From: Sphingomonadales bacterium
Lineage (GTDB): Bacteria; Pseudomonadota; Alphaproteobacteria; Sphingomonadales; Sphingomonadaceae
Length of the DNA: 64,000 bases
Direction of reading: 5' to 3'
Assembly (NCBI GenBank): GCA_016707885.1
Contig: JADJGU010000007.1
Location: forward strand, 62,001-126,000
Below, one piece after another: positions 10,100 through 19,121 of the stretch. Under the pieces are notes generated by a model. That model did not search any database. It was given only the letters and a program-made list of their open reading frames with translations, and had not been told where the DNA came from. Made by a program: the position numbers and the translations under genes. Positions within the stretch are counted from its first letter, which is position 1, and each line of letters starts with the position of its first letter.

Positions 10100-10318
10100 T
10101 TTTCCTGTTTCCATCCACAGCAACAATGGCCGCAAAGGCGCGATCCAGATCGTGCCCAAAACCAGATACACAATCGCTTGCAGCCAGATTGGCCAATTGC
10201 CGATGACGTCAGATTGGCTTCCGATTATCCAGGCTAGTATCGCGATAATACCCAATATCATGAACATGCCCGCGGGTTTGCGCCATGTTGGCGGAGGAGG
10301 TGGGTTAGGGTGGTTCAT
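10088..10318 (-). CDS. DUF2842 family membrane protein
   Basis: A 76-residue protein with the family pattern WRKPAGMFMILGIIAI at the start and IWIAPLRPLLLWMETG at the end, giving two predicted membrane helices. DUF2842 is an alphaproteobacterial family of unknown function. The ATG at 10318 overlaps the ygfA stop (ATGA), which fixes the start and indicates coupling. The 3' end of the gene runs into the tRNA-Asp acceptor end on the other strand. Confidence 0.85.
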
Positions 10319-10890
10319 TGGCTGATCCAGCTTCTTTCGGTAAGGACAGCGTCCAAGGGCATATCCCAAGGATCCAATGGTAGGTTGTCAGTCTGTTGCA
10401 CTGACCAAGCGATACCGACGGCGGTGCTGTCGCCCAATACGCTCAATGCACGGTCATAATGCCCTGCGCCCTGGCCGAGCCGCATCAATTGCACATCAAA
10501 GGCAACCAGCGGCACCAGCACGACGTCAGGGGTTGCTTCTGGCGCGTCGGCACGCGGTTGCGACAGTCCAAAAGGCCCTTTGTCAAGCGGGTCTCCGACT
10601 TGCCAACGCAGAAAACGCATCGGTGAAGCCTTGCTTGTGACATAGGGCAAAGCGAGCGCGCAGCCTTGATCGGCTGCTGCTGCCAATAATTTGGCTGGAT
10701 CCGCTTCAGAGCCGATGGCGACATAGCCTGCGACAGTCTTTCCAGGGCTGCACATCTGCGCAAGCGGGGACGGGAGGCAGCTAAAGGCAATCGCCGCTTC
10801 ACCGCCGGTCAAATTGGCGACAAAACTGTCCCGCTTTGCTCTGAATTTCCGCCGCAGTTCAGATTTGATGTCACTTTGCGGCACTTGCAA
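10315..10890 (-). CDS. ygfA: 5-formyltetrahydrofolate cyclo-ligase
   Basis: Converts 5-formyltetrahydrofolate to 5,10-methenyltetrahydrofolate using ATP in folate salvage. The 191 residues carry the N-terminal basic stretch KSELRRKFRAKRDSF, a central VPLVAFD strand and the substrate-loop motif GQGAGHYDR, a variant of the usual GxGxGYYDR. Length is normal. The gene lies directly downstream of the 6S RNA and zapA, an arrangement common in proteobacteria, and overlaps the DUF2842 gene by four bases. Confidence 0.93.
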   Translation of the reverse strand: MQVPQSDIKSELRRKFRAKRDSFVANLTGGEAAIAFSCLPSPLAQMCSPGKTVAGYVAIGSEADPAKLLAAAADQGCALALPYVTSKASPMRFLRWQVGDPLDKGPFGLSQPRADAPEATPDVVLVPLVAFDVQLMRLGQGAGHYDRALSVLGDSTAVGIAWSVQQTDNLPLDPWDMPLDAVLTERSWISQ

Positions 10891-10904
10891 CCCTTTGAAA
10901 AACG

Positions 10905-11065
10905 TAGCGGAACCACCATGGGTCGTTTTCCGGAATATCCTCTGACGCCATTACGTCAGGTGGGCGCCATATACGCCGGGCCAAGGCCCGGGCAGGGATA
11001 GCTCCCTTGGATGATATTATCGCCTCAGGGATGTTCTCATCAGTTCGTGCCGGGCAGTCCCGCCA
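10905..11065 (-). ncRNA. ssrS: 6S RNA (ssrS)
   Basis: Proposed regulatory RNA that binds RNA polymerase holoenzyme by mimicking an open promoter. The about 161-base leftward transcript sits between zapA and ygfA, the usual location of ssrS. Its ends close a terminal stem: TGGCGGGAC at the 5' end pairs with GTTCCGCTA at the 3' end, and an inner TGCC/GGTG continues it. A 6S-like segment CCCTGAGGCGATAATA lies on the 5' side and GGATATTCC on the 3' side of the expected central bubble, with a GC-rich apical hairpin (GCCCGGGCC region) between. No protein frame explains this gap. A covariance-model search would settle it. Confidence 0.8.
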
Positions 11066-11073
11066 AGCATGAT

Positions 11074-11415
11074 TTAGGCGTCGCGGGCCTTATCCTCAAG
11101 CCCTGATGCAAAAGTTTCGATCCGCTCGGCCAGTTTCTCAAGGCTTTGTGCCATTTGCAATGCCTGATCATTGTCTATTCCCGCCGTCGCTGTGTCTGCC
11201 GGCTTCGGTGCACCGCCGCTATCCTGAACCTGGTCAGCCAGTAAAAGTGCAGCAAATAACAGCAGCCGGCTTTCGTTCAGGCCGCCAGCGGCACCTCCGG
11301 CCTCACGCGCTTTGGCATCGACCAGTTGACCGAGATGGATCAACCGGTCCTCTTCGCCGTCGCGGCAAGTCACGATATATTCGCGCCCAGCGATTGAGAG
11401 CCGAACTTCAGCCAT
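11074..11415 (-). CDS. zapA: Cell division protein ZapA
   Basis: FtsZ-associated protein that bundles Z-ring filaments. The 113 residues have the ZapA N-terminal beta region (VRLSIAGREYIVTCRDGEE, then LIHLGQLVDAK) and a long C-terminal coiled coil from about residue 45. It is encoded just upstream of the 6S RNA and ygfA and overlaps the preceding small coiled-coil gene by eight bases. Confidence 0.9.
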   Translation of the reverse strand: MAEVRLSIAGREYIVTCRDGEEDRLIHLGQLVDAKAREAGGAAGGLNESRLLLFAALLLADQVQDSGGAPKPADTATAGIDNDQALQMAQSLEKLAERIETFASGLEDKARDA

Positions 11416-11605
11416 TTGCCGAGCCCTCTTTTGAAATCAGCCGGTCTATGTCCGCAACAGCCTGTTCTGTAGCGCTTTTCAGGGCGTCATAGCGCAACTT
11501 CAAATCATTATTGCCGCCATTTGCTGCCGGCAAACGAACTTGTTCGAGCTTTGAAATAGCCCGTTCAATTCGCCCGATTGCTGTGATCAATTGGTCTTGT
11601 GCCAT
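11408..11605 (-). CDS. Small coiled-coil protein upstream of zapA
   Basis: A 65-residue protein starting MAQDQLITAIGRIERAIS that is predicted to be one long amphipathic helix or coiled coil with heptad hydrophobics. The start at 11605 is preferred because upstream residues are basic and not helical. It overlaps zapA by eight bases, so the two are probably coupled. The pairing with ZapA suggests a divisome-related role, by context only. No catalytic motif is present. Confidence 0.65.
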   Translation of the reverse strand: MAQDQLITAIGRIERAISKLEQVRLPAANGGNNDLKLRYDALKSATEQAVADIDRLISKEGSANG

Positions 11606-11799
11606 GCCTTGTACCCCGTTCTTGTAACAAATTAGCAAATCCCTCGCTTTTGGCAACGCGGGAAACATGGCAAAACTCGGTGACTATGGCTTGACCCACG
11701 CGGCCTCGCTCCGCAAAGGGAGCGCGAGCCGACTCGTGCAGTCATCACGACAATTTCAAGCGCAGGGGCCGCGACGATTGCGGCAAAGGGGTAGTTACC

Positions 11800-13767
11800 A
11801 TGTCCGCCAATCTTCAAATGATGGCCAACGCGATCCGGGCGCTTTCAATGGACGCGGTCCAGGCGGCCAATAGCGGCCATCCGGGCATGCCAATGGGCAT
11901 GGCCGATGTTGCGACTGTTCTGTACACCAAATATCTGAAATATGATGCTTCTGCGCCGAAATGGCCCGATCGGGACCGGTTCGTTCTGTCGGCTGGCCAT
12001 GGATCGATGCTGGCCTATTCGACCCTGTATCTCAGTGGCTATGCCAGCCCGACAATCGACGATATCCGGAATTTCCGGCAATTGCACAGCCCCTGTGCCG
12101 GACATCCGGAAAATATCGAACTCGAAGGCGTTGAAAGCACGACAGGTCCGTTGGGGCAGGGGCTTGCGATGGCGGTGGGCATGGCGCTCGCCGAACGCCA
12201 TTTGAATGCGGTTTTTGGCGATGAACTGGTCGATCACCGCACTTGGGTGATCGCAGGCGATGGCTGTTTGATGGAAGGCATCAACCACGAGGCCATTGGT
12301 CTGGCAGGGCATTTGGGACTTGGTCGCCTGATCGTGCTATGGGACGATAACCGCATCACCATCGACGGCAGCACCGACCTTTCGACCAGCGAAGACATCA
12401 AGGCGCGCTATGTTGCGACCGGATGGCATGTCGAAAGCTGTGATGGGCATGATTTTGCTGATATTTCAAGAGCGATAGAGGCTGCAATTGCGGATGGACG
12501 TCCATCGCTGATTGCGTGCAAGACGCTGATTGGTAAGGGCGCGCCAAACAAACAGGGCACGTCAGCAACGCACGGTTCGCCGCTCGGCGCCGACGAGATT
12601 GCCGCGACCCGGGCCGAGTTGGGATGGAACCATCCGCCATTTGAAGTTCCGGCGGAAATTCTCGATGCTTGGCGTGTTGCTGGTAAACGCGGCGAAGTCG
12701 CACATGGCGAATGGAATAATCGTTTATCTGCAAATTCTAATGGCGCAGAGTTCACGCGTCGTATGAATGGCGAACTGCCGCAAAATGATGCGATGCAAGT
12801 CTATCTGGAATCGTTGATCGCCAATCCGGCTAAGGTGGCAACGCGCAAGGCATCTGAAATGGCGCTCGAAGCCTTGACCGCGGCCATTCCGGAACTGGTT
12901 GGGGGGTCGGCAGACCTTACCGGATCAAACAACACCAAGACCAAATCTACCGGCCCGCTGACGCGCGACGATTATGCTGGCCGCTACGTCTATTACGGCA
13001 TCCGCGAATTCGGCATGGCCGCGGCGATGAACGGCATGGCGCTGCACGGCGGTATCATCCCCTATGGCGGCACGTTCCTCGTGTTCTCGGACTATTGCCG
13101 CAACGCGATCCGCATGTCGGCGATCCAGAAGCAGCGCGTCGTCTATGTGATGACGCATGACAGCATCGGCCTGGGCGAAGACGGCCCGACCCATCAGCCT
13201 GTCGAGCATCTTGTCAGCCTGCGGGCGATGCCCAATCTGACGGTTTTCCGCCCTTGCGACACGATTGAAACCGCCGAATGCTGGGATCTGGCGCTGAAGA
13301 ACCGCAAGGGCCCGGCATTGCTCGCACTGTCGCGCCAAAACCTTCCGCAACTGCGCGCTGACGCTAGCGAGAATATGTCGGCCAAGGGCGGCTATCGCCT
13401 GCGTGCCGCCGCCGCACCACGCAAAGTGGTGCTGGTTGCAACCGGCTCGGAAGTCGAACTGGCAATGAAGGTTGCCGATGCGCTGGAGGCCGCAGGGCAG
13501 GGCGCTGATGTCGTTTCCATGCCCAGCTGGGAGCTTTTCGACGCACAGGACGCGACCTATCGCGCAGAAGTCCTTCCCAATGACGCGTTAAAGGTTTCGA
13601 TTGAAGCCGGGGTAACCCTGGGTTGGCAGCGTTATACCGGCAGCGATGGCCTCAACATCGGCCTCGACAGTTTTGGTGCCTCGGCGCCTGCGGAAGCACT
13701 GTATGACCATTTCGGCTTTTCGGTCGAAGCAATATTGAACAAAATTCAAGCTAAGTTAAAAGCTTAA
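11800..13767 (+). CDS. tkt: Transketolase
   Basis: Thiamine-diphosphate enzyme of the pentose phosphate pathway that moves two-carbon units between sugar phosphates. At 655 residues it has normal length. The ThDP/Mg motif GDGCLMEGINHEA lies near residue 150 and the N-terminal SGHPGMPMG is typical. The pyrimidine domain (from about 345) carries EFGMAAAMNGMALHGG and DSIGLGEDGPTHQP. The gene opens tkt-gap-pgk-fba. Its upstream gap contains a perfect 6-bp hairpin (CGCTCC/GGAGCG, 11707-11724) that may be a 5'-UTR structure; no convincing promoter was seen. Confidence 0.96.
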   Translation: MSANLQMMANAIRALSMDAVQAANSGHPGMPMGMADVATVLYTKYLKYDASAPKWPDRDRFVLSAGHGSMLAYSTLYLSGYASPTIDDIRNFRQLHSPCAGHPENIELEGVESTTGPLGQGLAMAVGMALAERHLNAVFGDELVDHRTWVIAGDGCLMEGINHEAIGLAGHLGLGRLIVLWDDNRITIDGSTDLSTSEDIKARYVATGWHVESCDGHDFADISRAIEAAIADGRPSLIACKTLIGKGAPNKQGTSATHGSPLGADEIAATRAELGWNHPPFEVPAEILDAWRVAGKRGEVAHGEWNNRLSANSNGAEFTRRMNGELPQNDAMQVYLESLIANPAKVATRKASEMALEALTAAIPELVGGSADLTGSNNTKTKSTGPLTRDDYAGRYVYYGIREFGMAAAMNGMALHGGIIPYGGTFLVFSDYCRNAIRMSAIQKQRVVYVMTHDSIGLGEDGPTHQPVEHLVSLRAMPNLTVFRPCDTIETAECWDLALKNRKGPALLALSRQNLPQLRADASENMSAKGGYRLRAAAAPRKVVLVATGSEVELAMKVADALEAAGQGADVVSMPSWELFDAQDATYRAEVLPNDALKVSIEAGVTLGWQRYTGSDGLNIGLDSFGASAPAEALYDHFGFSVEAILNKIQAKLKA

Positions 13768-13781
13768 AGGGAGTATTTAAT

Positions 13782-14789
13782 ATGGCTACCAAAGTTGCGA
13801 TCAATGGTTTCGGCCGCATCGGCCGCCTCGTTGCGCGCGCAATCCTTGAACGGAATGACCATGATCTTGAACTGGTCGCGATCAACGATCTGGCGGACGC
13901 CAAGTCGAACGCGCTGCTGTTCAAGCGCGACAGCGTCCATGGCGCGTTTCCTGGTGCTGTTGAAGCCGATGGCAATGACATCATCGTCAACGGCAAGCGC
14001 ATCCATGTGACCGCAGAGCGCGATCCGGCCAACCTGCCGCACGGCGCAAACGGCGTCGATATCGCGCTTGAATGCACCGGTTTCTTCACCGATCGCGACA
14101 GCGCGGGTAAGCATCTGGCAGCCGGCGCCAAGCGCGTTTTGATCTCGGCTCCTGCAAAGAATGTCGACAAGACAATCGTTTATGGCGTCAATCACGGCGT
14201 CTTGACGTCAGATGACAAGATTGTTTCCAACGCAAGCTGCACCACCAACTGCCTCGCGCCGCTTGCCAAGGTCGTTCATGAAACCGTCGGTATCGAACGC
14301 GGCCTCATGACCACCGTTCACGCTTACACCAACGACCAGAAGATCCTTGATCAGATCCACAGCGACATGCGTCGCGCACGTGCTGCCGGCATGTCGATGA
14401 TCCCGACCACCACGGGCGCCGCCCGTGCGGTTGCCGAAGTGCTGCCCGAACTCAAGGGCAAGCTAGACGGATCGGCGATCCGCGTTCCGACGCCTAATGT
14501 CAGCCTGGTCGACCTGACCTTTACGCCGTCACGTGATACCAGCGTCGAGGAAATCAACGCGGCACTGAAGGCGGCCTCGGAAGGCGCTTTGAAGGGCGTA
14601 TTGGCCTATTCGGACGAACCGCTGGTATCGATTGACTACAACCATTGCCCGGCAAGCTCGACCATCGACAGCCTCGAAACCACAGTGCTTGAAGGTAAGC
14701 TCGTCCGCGTTGTCAGCTGGTACGACAATGAATGGGGCTTTTCCAACCGCATGGTCGACACAGCTGGCGTGATGGCCGGCCTGCTTTAA
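13782..14789 (+). CDS. gap: Glyceraldehyde-3-phosphate dehydrogenase, type I
   Basis: Oxidises and phosphorylates glyceraldehyde 3-phosphate to 1,3-bisphosphoglycerate with NAD(P). The Rossmann motif INGFGRIGRL opens the 335 residues and the catalytic cysteine is C153 in NASCTTNCLAP. C-terminal features include TTTGAARAVAEVLPELKGKL and SWYDNEWGFSNRMVD. GGGAG lies about ten bases before the start, and the gene follows tkt by 14 bases. Glycolytic and gluconeogenic use are both likely. Confidence 0.97.
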   Translation: MATKVAINGFGRIGRLVARAILERNDHDLELVAINDLADAKSNALLFKRDSVHGAFPGAVEADGNDIIVNGKRIHVTAERDPANLPHGANGVDIALECTGFFTDRDSAGKHLAAGAKRVLISAPAKNVDKTIVYGVNHGVLTSDDKIVSNASCTTNCLAPLAKVVHETVGIERGLMTTVHAYTNDQKILDQIHSDMRRARAAGMSMIPTTTGAARAVAEVLPELKGKLDGSAIRVPTPNVSLVDLTFTPSRDTSVEEINAALKAASEGALKGVLAYSDEPLVSIDYNHCPASSTIDSLETTVLEGKLVRVVSWYDNEWGFSNRMVDTAGVMAGLL

Positions 14790-14802
14790 GGAAGACGACG
14801 TA

Positions 14803-16002
14803 ATGGCCTTTCGCACCCTCGACGACCTCGGCGACCTCACCGGCAAATGTGCATTGGTGCGTGTCGACCTGAACGTTCCGATGGCGGAAGGCCGCGTCAC
14901 CGATTTGACCCGGATGCATGCGCTTGCACCGACAGTGAATGAACTGTCGGCCAAGGGTGCGAAGGTGCTGTTGCTGGCGCATTTCGGCCGTCCCAAGGGG
15001 CAGAAGCACAGCGAAATGTCCGTGTCGATGACGCTGGATGCGTTGCAGGAAGTTTTGGGACGCGAAATCATGTTCGTGCCTGAAATCTATGGCGATGTTG
15101 TTGCGCAATCGCTTTCGATCCTGTCGAACGGGGACGTGGCTCTCCTCGAAAACAGCCGTTTCTGGGCAGGTGAGGAAAAGAACGACCCCGAACTGGCCAA
15201 GGCAATTGCCGCCAATGGCGACCTCTATGTCAACGACGCTTTTTCGGCGGCGCACCGCGCACATGTGACGACCGAGGGCTTGGCACATCTGCTGCCCGCT
15301 TATGCCGGCCGCTCAATGGAGGCTGAACTCAAGGCGCTGGAAACCGCACTCGGCGCGCCCGAGCATCCGGTGGCCGGCGTGGTCGGTGGAGCGAAGGTTT
15401 CGTCAAAGCTTGATGTGCTCAATAACCTTGTCACCAAGGTCGACCATCTGATTATCGGCGGCGGCATGGCCAACACCTTCCTCGCCGCGCGTGGGGTGAA
15501 TGTCGGCAAGTCGCTGTGCGAGCATGATCTGGCCGACACTGCCAACGCCATTCTGGACGCAGCCGACGCTGCCGGATGCACGGTGCATCTGCCTTATGAT
15601 GTCGTTGTCGCAAAAGAGTTCCGCGCCAATCCGCCTGTGCGTACAGTCAATGTCCATGAGGTGGCAGCGGATGAGATGATCCTCGATGTCGGTCCAGCAG
15701 CGGTGGAAGCATTGGCCGATGTATTGAAGAACTGTCGCACCTTGGTCTGGAATGGCCCGATGGGCGCATTTGAAATTGAGCCCTTCGACGCTGCCACGGT
15801 TTCGCTGGCACGCACCGCTGCGGCGCTGACCAAGGAAGGTTCGCTGGTGTCGGTTGCTGGCGGCGGAGATACCGTTGCGGCACTGGCCCATGCCGGCGTG
15901 ACGCAAGACTTTACCTTCATCTCGACAGCAGGCGGTGCCTTCCTCGAATGGATGGAAGGCAAGATATTGCCGGGCGTACAAGCGCTCGAAACCGCAGCCT
16001 GA
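14803..16002 (+). CDS. pgk: Phosphoglycerate kinase
   Basis: Transfers phosphate from 1,3-bisphosphoglycerate to ADP. The 399 residues include the substrate-binding RVDLNVPM (about 22), LLLAHFGRPKG (about 57), the hinge motif VVGGAKVSSKL and the nucleotide-binding GGGDTVAAL near the C-terminus. GGAAGACG precedes the start; the gap from gap is 13 bases. Length and motifs are intact. Confidence 0.96.
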   Translation: MAFRTLDDLGDLTGKCALVRVDLNVPMAEGRVTDLTRMHALAPTVNELSAKGAKVLLLAHFGRPKGQKHSEMSVSMTLDALQEVLGREIMFVPEIYGDVVAQSLSILSNGDVALLENSRFWAGEEKNDPELAKAIAANGDLYVNDAFSAAHRAHVTTEGLAHLLPAYAGRSMEAELKALETALGAPEHPVAGVVGGAKVSSKLDVLNNLVTKVDHLIIGGGMANTFLAARGVNVGKSLCEHDLADTANAILDAADAAGCTVHLPYDVVVAKEFRANPPVRTVNVHEVAADEMILDVGPAAVEALADVLKNCRTLVWNGPMGAFEIEPFDAATVSLARTAAALTKEGSLVSVAGGGDTVAALAHAGVTQDFTFISTAGGAFLEWMEGKILPGVQALETAA

Positions 16003-16086
16003 AATTTACCAATAGAGCGGTTGCAGCTTGCGCGATGGAACGCTAATGGCCGCCGCGACATACGTATGCACAGATAGGGAGCTCCC

Positions 16087-16975
16087 ATGAACACCGCTGA
16101 CATGACCGCCAAGATTGCCGCAGGCCAGGGGTTCATCGCCGCACTTGACCAGAGCGGCGGCTCGACGCCCAAGGCGCTCAAAGGCTATGGTATCGAAGAA
16201 GGTGCGTGGAGCAATGACGAGGAAATGTTCGGCCTGATCCATGACATGCGGTCACGGATCATCCGGTCGAAGGCGTTCAATGGCGATCGTGTGATTGGCG
16301 CGATCCTGTTTGAACGTACAATGGATGGCACGGTCAACGGCAAGCCGACCCCGGCAGGCGCTGATCGACAAGGGCGTGGTGCCGTTCATCAAGATCGACA
16401 AGGGCCTCGAAGACGAATCTAATGGCGTGCAGATGATGAAGCCGATGCCCGAACTGGACGCGCTGCTCGAGCGTTCTAAGGCGCTTGGCGTTTTCGGCAC
16501 CAAGGAACGTTCGGTCATCAACTCGGCCAACCGTGAAGGCATTGCCGCCATTGTCGCACAGCAGTTCGAAGTTGGTCAGCAGGTGCTGTCGCACGGCATG
16601 ATGCCGATGATTGAGCCCGAAATTAACATCAAGAGTGAGACGCGCGCAGAATGCGACGCGATCCTGCTCGAAGAAACACTTAAGCAGCTTGACGCACTGG
16701 GCGCAGAGCAGCAGGTTATGCTGAAGCTGTCTCTGCCGGTCGAGGCGGGCAAATTTGATGCACTAGTGCAACATCCCAAAGTGCTGCGCGTCGTTGCACT
16801 GTCCGGTGGCTATAAGCGTCCGGAAGCCTGTGTCGAACTCGCCAAAAATAGCGGAATCATTGCTTCCTTCAGCCGCGCGCTTCTTGAAGATTTGCGGCAC
16901 CAGATGAACGACGACGAATTTGACGCATCGCTCGATGAAGCCATTGAAGCGATCTACAAAGCCTCGATTGCTTGA
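16087..16975 (+). pseudogene. fba: Class I fructose-bisphosphate aldolase, frameshifted by one base
   Basis: Schiff-base aldolase that cleaves fructose 1,6-bisphosphate. Two frames are needed: the first (from 16087) gives AALDQSGGSTPKALKGYG and NGKPTP; the second continues DKGVVPFIKIDKGLED through MMPMIEPEI, MLKLSLPVE and ASFSRALLEDLRHQM to 16975. Removing one G of the pair at 16353-16354 restores ACC CCG CAG GCG CTG and yields a normal protein of about 295 residues. AGGGAG lies before the start. Everything on both sides is well conserved, so a sequencing error is as likely as a mutation. If real, the cell needs another aldolase. Confidence 0.85.
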
Positions 16976-16995
16976 CAGCCAATAGCGCCGCTTCC

Positions 16996-17021
16996 ACTGG
17001 TTTTGCATGAGCGAAACCAGT
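16996..17021 (+). promoter_or_regulatory. Hairpin holding the methyltransferase start codon in its loop
   Basis: ACTGGTTT (16996-17003) and AAACCAGT (17014-17021) form a perfect 8-bp stem; the ten-base loop contains the ATG at 17007. A flanking CC/GG pair extends it after a bulge. No Shine-Dalgarno sequence is evident upstream. It could limit initiation or be coincidental to the coding sequence. Confidence 0.35.
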
Positions 17022-17666
17022 TGGACTGCCGTCGACGAATATATCTCCGTCCATTTGCTGACGCCTGACAGTGCGCTTGCGGACGCGCTGCGGCATAATG
17101 CGACACACGGGCTTCCGCCAATCGACGTGTCCGCGACCCAGGGCAAAATGCTGATGCTGCTCGCGCAGATGGCGGGGGCTAAGCACATTCTCGAAGTCGG
17201 TACATTAGGCGGTTATTCGACCATCTGGTTGGCGCGCGCATTGCCCGACGACGGGCGGCTTGTTTCGCTGGAAATAAATCCGGACTATGCGAAAGTAGCG
17301 TGCGAAAATCTGAACCGTGCAGGGCTAGGTCGGAAGGTCGAGATTCTAACAGGTGCGGCCCTCGACAGCTTGAACAACATGCAGCCATCGACGCCGTTCG
17401 ACTTCGTCTTCATCGATGCCGACAAGCAGAATAATGTGAACTATGTCGAACAGGCGATCCACTTGGCGCGTTCAGGTGCGACCATCATCGTCGACAATGT
17501 GGTGCGTGACGGGGGTGTGCTCGATGCGTCGAGTGACGACGACCGAATTATCGGTACGCGGAAATTGTTCGAACATATCGCCAATCACCCCCGGCTAGAT
17601 GCCACCGCAATCCAGACGGTGGGTGATAAAGGCTGGGATGGATTTCTGTTGGCGCGTTTGCTTTAA
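17007..17666 (+). CDS. SAM-dependent O-methyltransferase, caffeoyl-CoA OMT family
   Basis: A 219-residue class I methyltransferase. The SAM-binding motif ILEVGTLGGYSTIWLA lies near residue 61, the acidic SLEIN near 90, and the metal-binding/catalytic VFIDADKQNN near 135, followed by IIVDNVVRDG. The natural substrate cannot be inferred; small catechol-like compounds are typical of the family. It follows fba by 31 bases, probably in the same transcript. Its stop overlaps the stop of the opposing lipoprotein gene. Confidence 0.88.
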   Translation: MSETSWTAVDEYISVHLLTPDSALADALRHNATHGLPPIDVSATQGKMLMLLAQMAGAKHILEVGTLGGYSTIWLARALPDDGRLVSLEINPDYAKVACENLNRAGLGRKVEILTGAALDSLNNMQPSTPFDFVFIDADKQNNVNYVEQAIHLARSGATIIVDNVVRDGGVLDASSDDDRIIGTRKLFEHIANHPRLDATAIQTVGDKGWDGFLLARLL

Positions 17667-18049
17667 AATCCGCCGACAAAGTTCAGGGTAAAGCGGTATT
17701 TGCCATCGCCAATCTTGCCATTTTTGGGGCGGGCAGGGCGGATGTTGGTCAGCCCCATCATGCCGTCAGCAATTGGTGTCGGTTTGTCGCTCGACAAGAT
17801 GATTTCCCTGGGCTTATCGCCGCGCAACCAGATTGCCTTGATGCGGACGCGTCCGGCCCAGACGCATTGCACCGTCGCGGGGCAGCGGCTGTCTTCGATG
17901 ACAGCGATAGGCCGGATGACCGGACCATCGACATAGACGGCTTCACCGATGCGGGCATTTTCATGCTCTTGCGAATGGGCACCGGGCGTGCCGACACAAT
18001 TTGCAAGAAATGGAAGGGGCAAGAGTGTGAATAGAATACGCATTTGCAT
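17663..18049 (-). CDS. Putative lipoprotein of unknown function
   Basis: A 128-residue protein with an N-terminal hydrophobic segment ending in a lipobox-like LPFLANC (about 11-18), so probably lipid-anchored. The mature part has a Cys pair (SRCPATVQCVWAGRVRIKA) and ends in beta strands, resembling small exported proteins of unknown function. It is transcribed opposite to its neighbours; thiE starts 35 bases away on the other strand, making a short divergent promoter region. The start could also be the internal ATG two codons later. Confidence 0.7.
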   Translation of the reverse strand: MQMRILFTLLPLPFLANCVGTPGAHSQEHENARIGEAVYVDGPVIRPIAVIEDSRCPATVQCVWAGRVRIKAIWLRGDKPREIILSSDKPTPIADGMMGLTNIRPARPKNGKIGDGKYRFTLNFVGGF

Positions 18050-18084
18050 TTACAGTGAATTGCCCTCGCAGCTATGAACGGAAA

Positions 18085-18711
18085 ATGACCAGACCCGCCT
18101 GCCAATTATATCTGATTTCTCCGTTGAATGTCGACGGCGACTTTCCGTCGCAACTTGAAGCTGCATTGTCGGCAGGGCCGGTGGCAGCCTTCCAGTTTCG
18201 CGTGAAGGATATTGACCAGCATGAAGCGGCTCGTCTGGCGGTGCCTTTACAGGAAATTTGCGCGCTACATGACGTCGCCTTCATCGTGAACGACAGCATA
18301 GCGCTCGCCAAACGGATCAAGGCTGACGGGGTGCATCTGGGACAGGAAGATGGCGATCCGCGTGATGCGCGCGCAGAACTGGGCCGGGATGCGCAGATCG
18401 GCGTCACTTGCCACAATAGCCGCCATCTGGCGATGGAGGCTGCCGAGGCCGGGGCGGATTATGTTGCGTTCGGTGCCTATTTCCCGACCACGACCAAAAA
18501 GGTTGAGCATCAGGCCGACCTGGAGACGCTGGAAATGTGGTCGCAATTCACCGAGGTGCCCTGCGTTGCGATTGGCGGAATTACGCCCGATAATGCCCAA
18601 GCCGTGATTGGTGCGGGAGCAGACTTCATCGCCGTTAGCGGTGCTGTTTGGAACCATCCCGAAGGACCGGCGGCGGCGGTGAAAGCCTTTAACGCGCTGC
18701 TTGCAGAATGA
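18085..18711 (+). CDS. thiE: Thiamine phosphate synthase
   Basis: Joins HMP-pyrophosphate and the thiazole phosphate to thiamine phosphate. The about 208 residues form a TIM barrel with FQFRVKD near the N-terminus, IVNDSIALAKRIKADGVHLGQED in the middle, the loop TTTKK and phosphate-binding VAIGGITPDNAQAVIGAGAD near the end. The start at 18085 (MTRPACQLYLIS) is preferred because upstream residues do not fit the family. Its product would serve tkt and the 2-oxoacid dehydrogenase, both thiamine-dependent. No TPP riboswitch was seen upstream. Confidence 0.92.
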   Translation: MTRPACQLYLISPLNVDGDFPSQLEAALSAGPVAAFQFRVKDIDQHEAARLAVPLQEICALHDVAFIVNDSIALAKRIKADGVHLGQEDGDPRDARAELGRDAQIGVTCHNSRHLAMEAAEAGADYVAFGAYFPTTTKKVEHQADLETLEMWSQFTEVPCVAIGGITPDNAQAVIGAGADFIAVSGAVWNHPEGPAAAVKAFNALLAE

Positions 18712-19121
18712 AGATTTTCGACGACCGGAGAAATTTAGCGACGAGCCTTTGCTTGGTTGCCGCATTTTGTGCACTTTCAGCCACCTTGTTCGTCGATCCT
18801 CCAGCCAACAACGATTTGGGAACCGCGGCAATGATGCTGGCATTTGTTGCATCAGGAGTTCTTGTAATTTTTCCCGATGTGTGGCGCTTGACGACTAGAA
18901 CTCTGCCTTCTGGAAAAGGCGATATTTTCGATCCTAAACCTCAAGATTTCTCTCATCCAAGGCCCTGGAAATGGCTTATGTGGACAGGAATGATGTTGGG
19001 GTTTTTGGGTAAGTTCCTGCATCTGCCCAGCGGAACGGTTTATGTCGGCTTTTGTTTGTTCCTTGCCGGAGGCAATCAGTTGCGGCGTAAAATCCTCGAA
19101 GTTGATACGATCAAGCCGTAA
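18708..19121 (+). CDS. Four-helix membrane protein of unknown function
   Basis: A 137-residue protein with four predicted membrane helices (about 12-30, 40-58, 88-104 and 108-124) and a hydrophilic loop between the second and third. Its ATG overlaps the thiE stop, so it is cotranscribed. Base composition is more AT-rich than in thiE. No known motif was recognised; a small transporter or scaffold is possible but unsupported. Confidence 0.65.
   Translation: MKIFDDRRNLATSLCLVAAFCALSATLFVDPPANNDLGTAAMMLAFVASGVLVIFPDVWRLTTRTLPSGKGDIFDPKPQDFSHPRPWKWLMWTGMMLGFLGKFLHLPSGTVYVGFCLFLAGGNQLRRKILEVDTIKP

Noticed and set aside
11691..11719. TTGACC with a downstream CAAAGG as a tkt promoter
   Set aside because: The -10 match is poor and the spacing alone is not convincing; the hairpin in the same stretch is the clearer signal.
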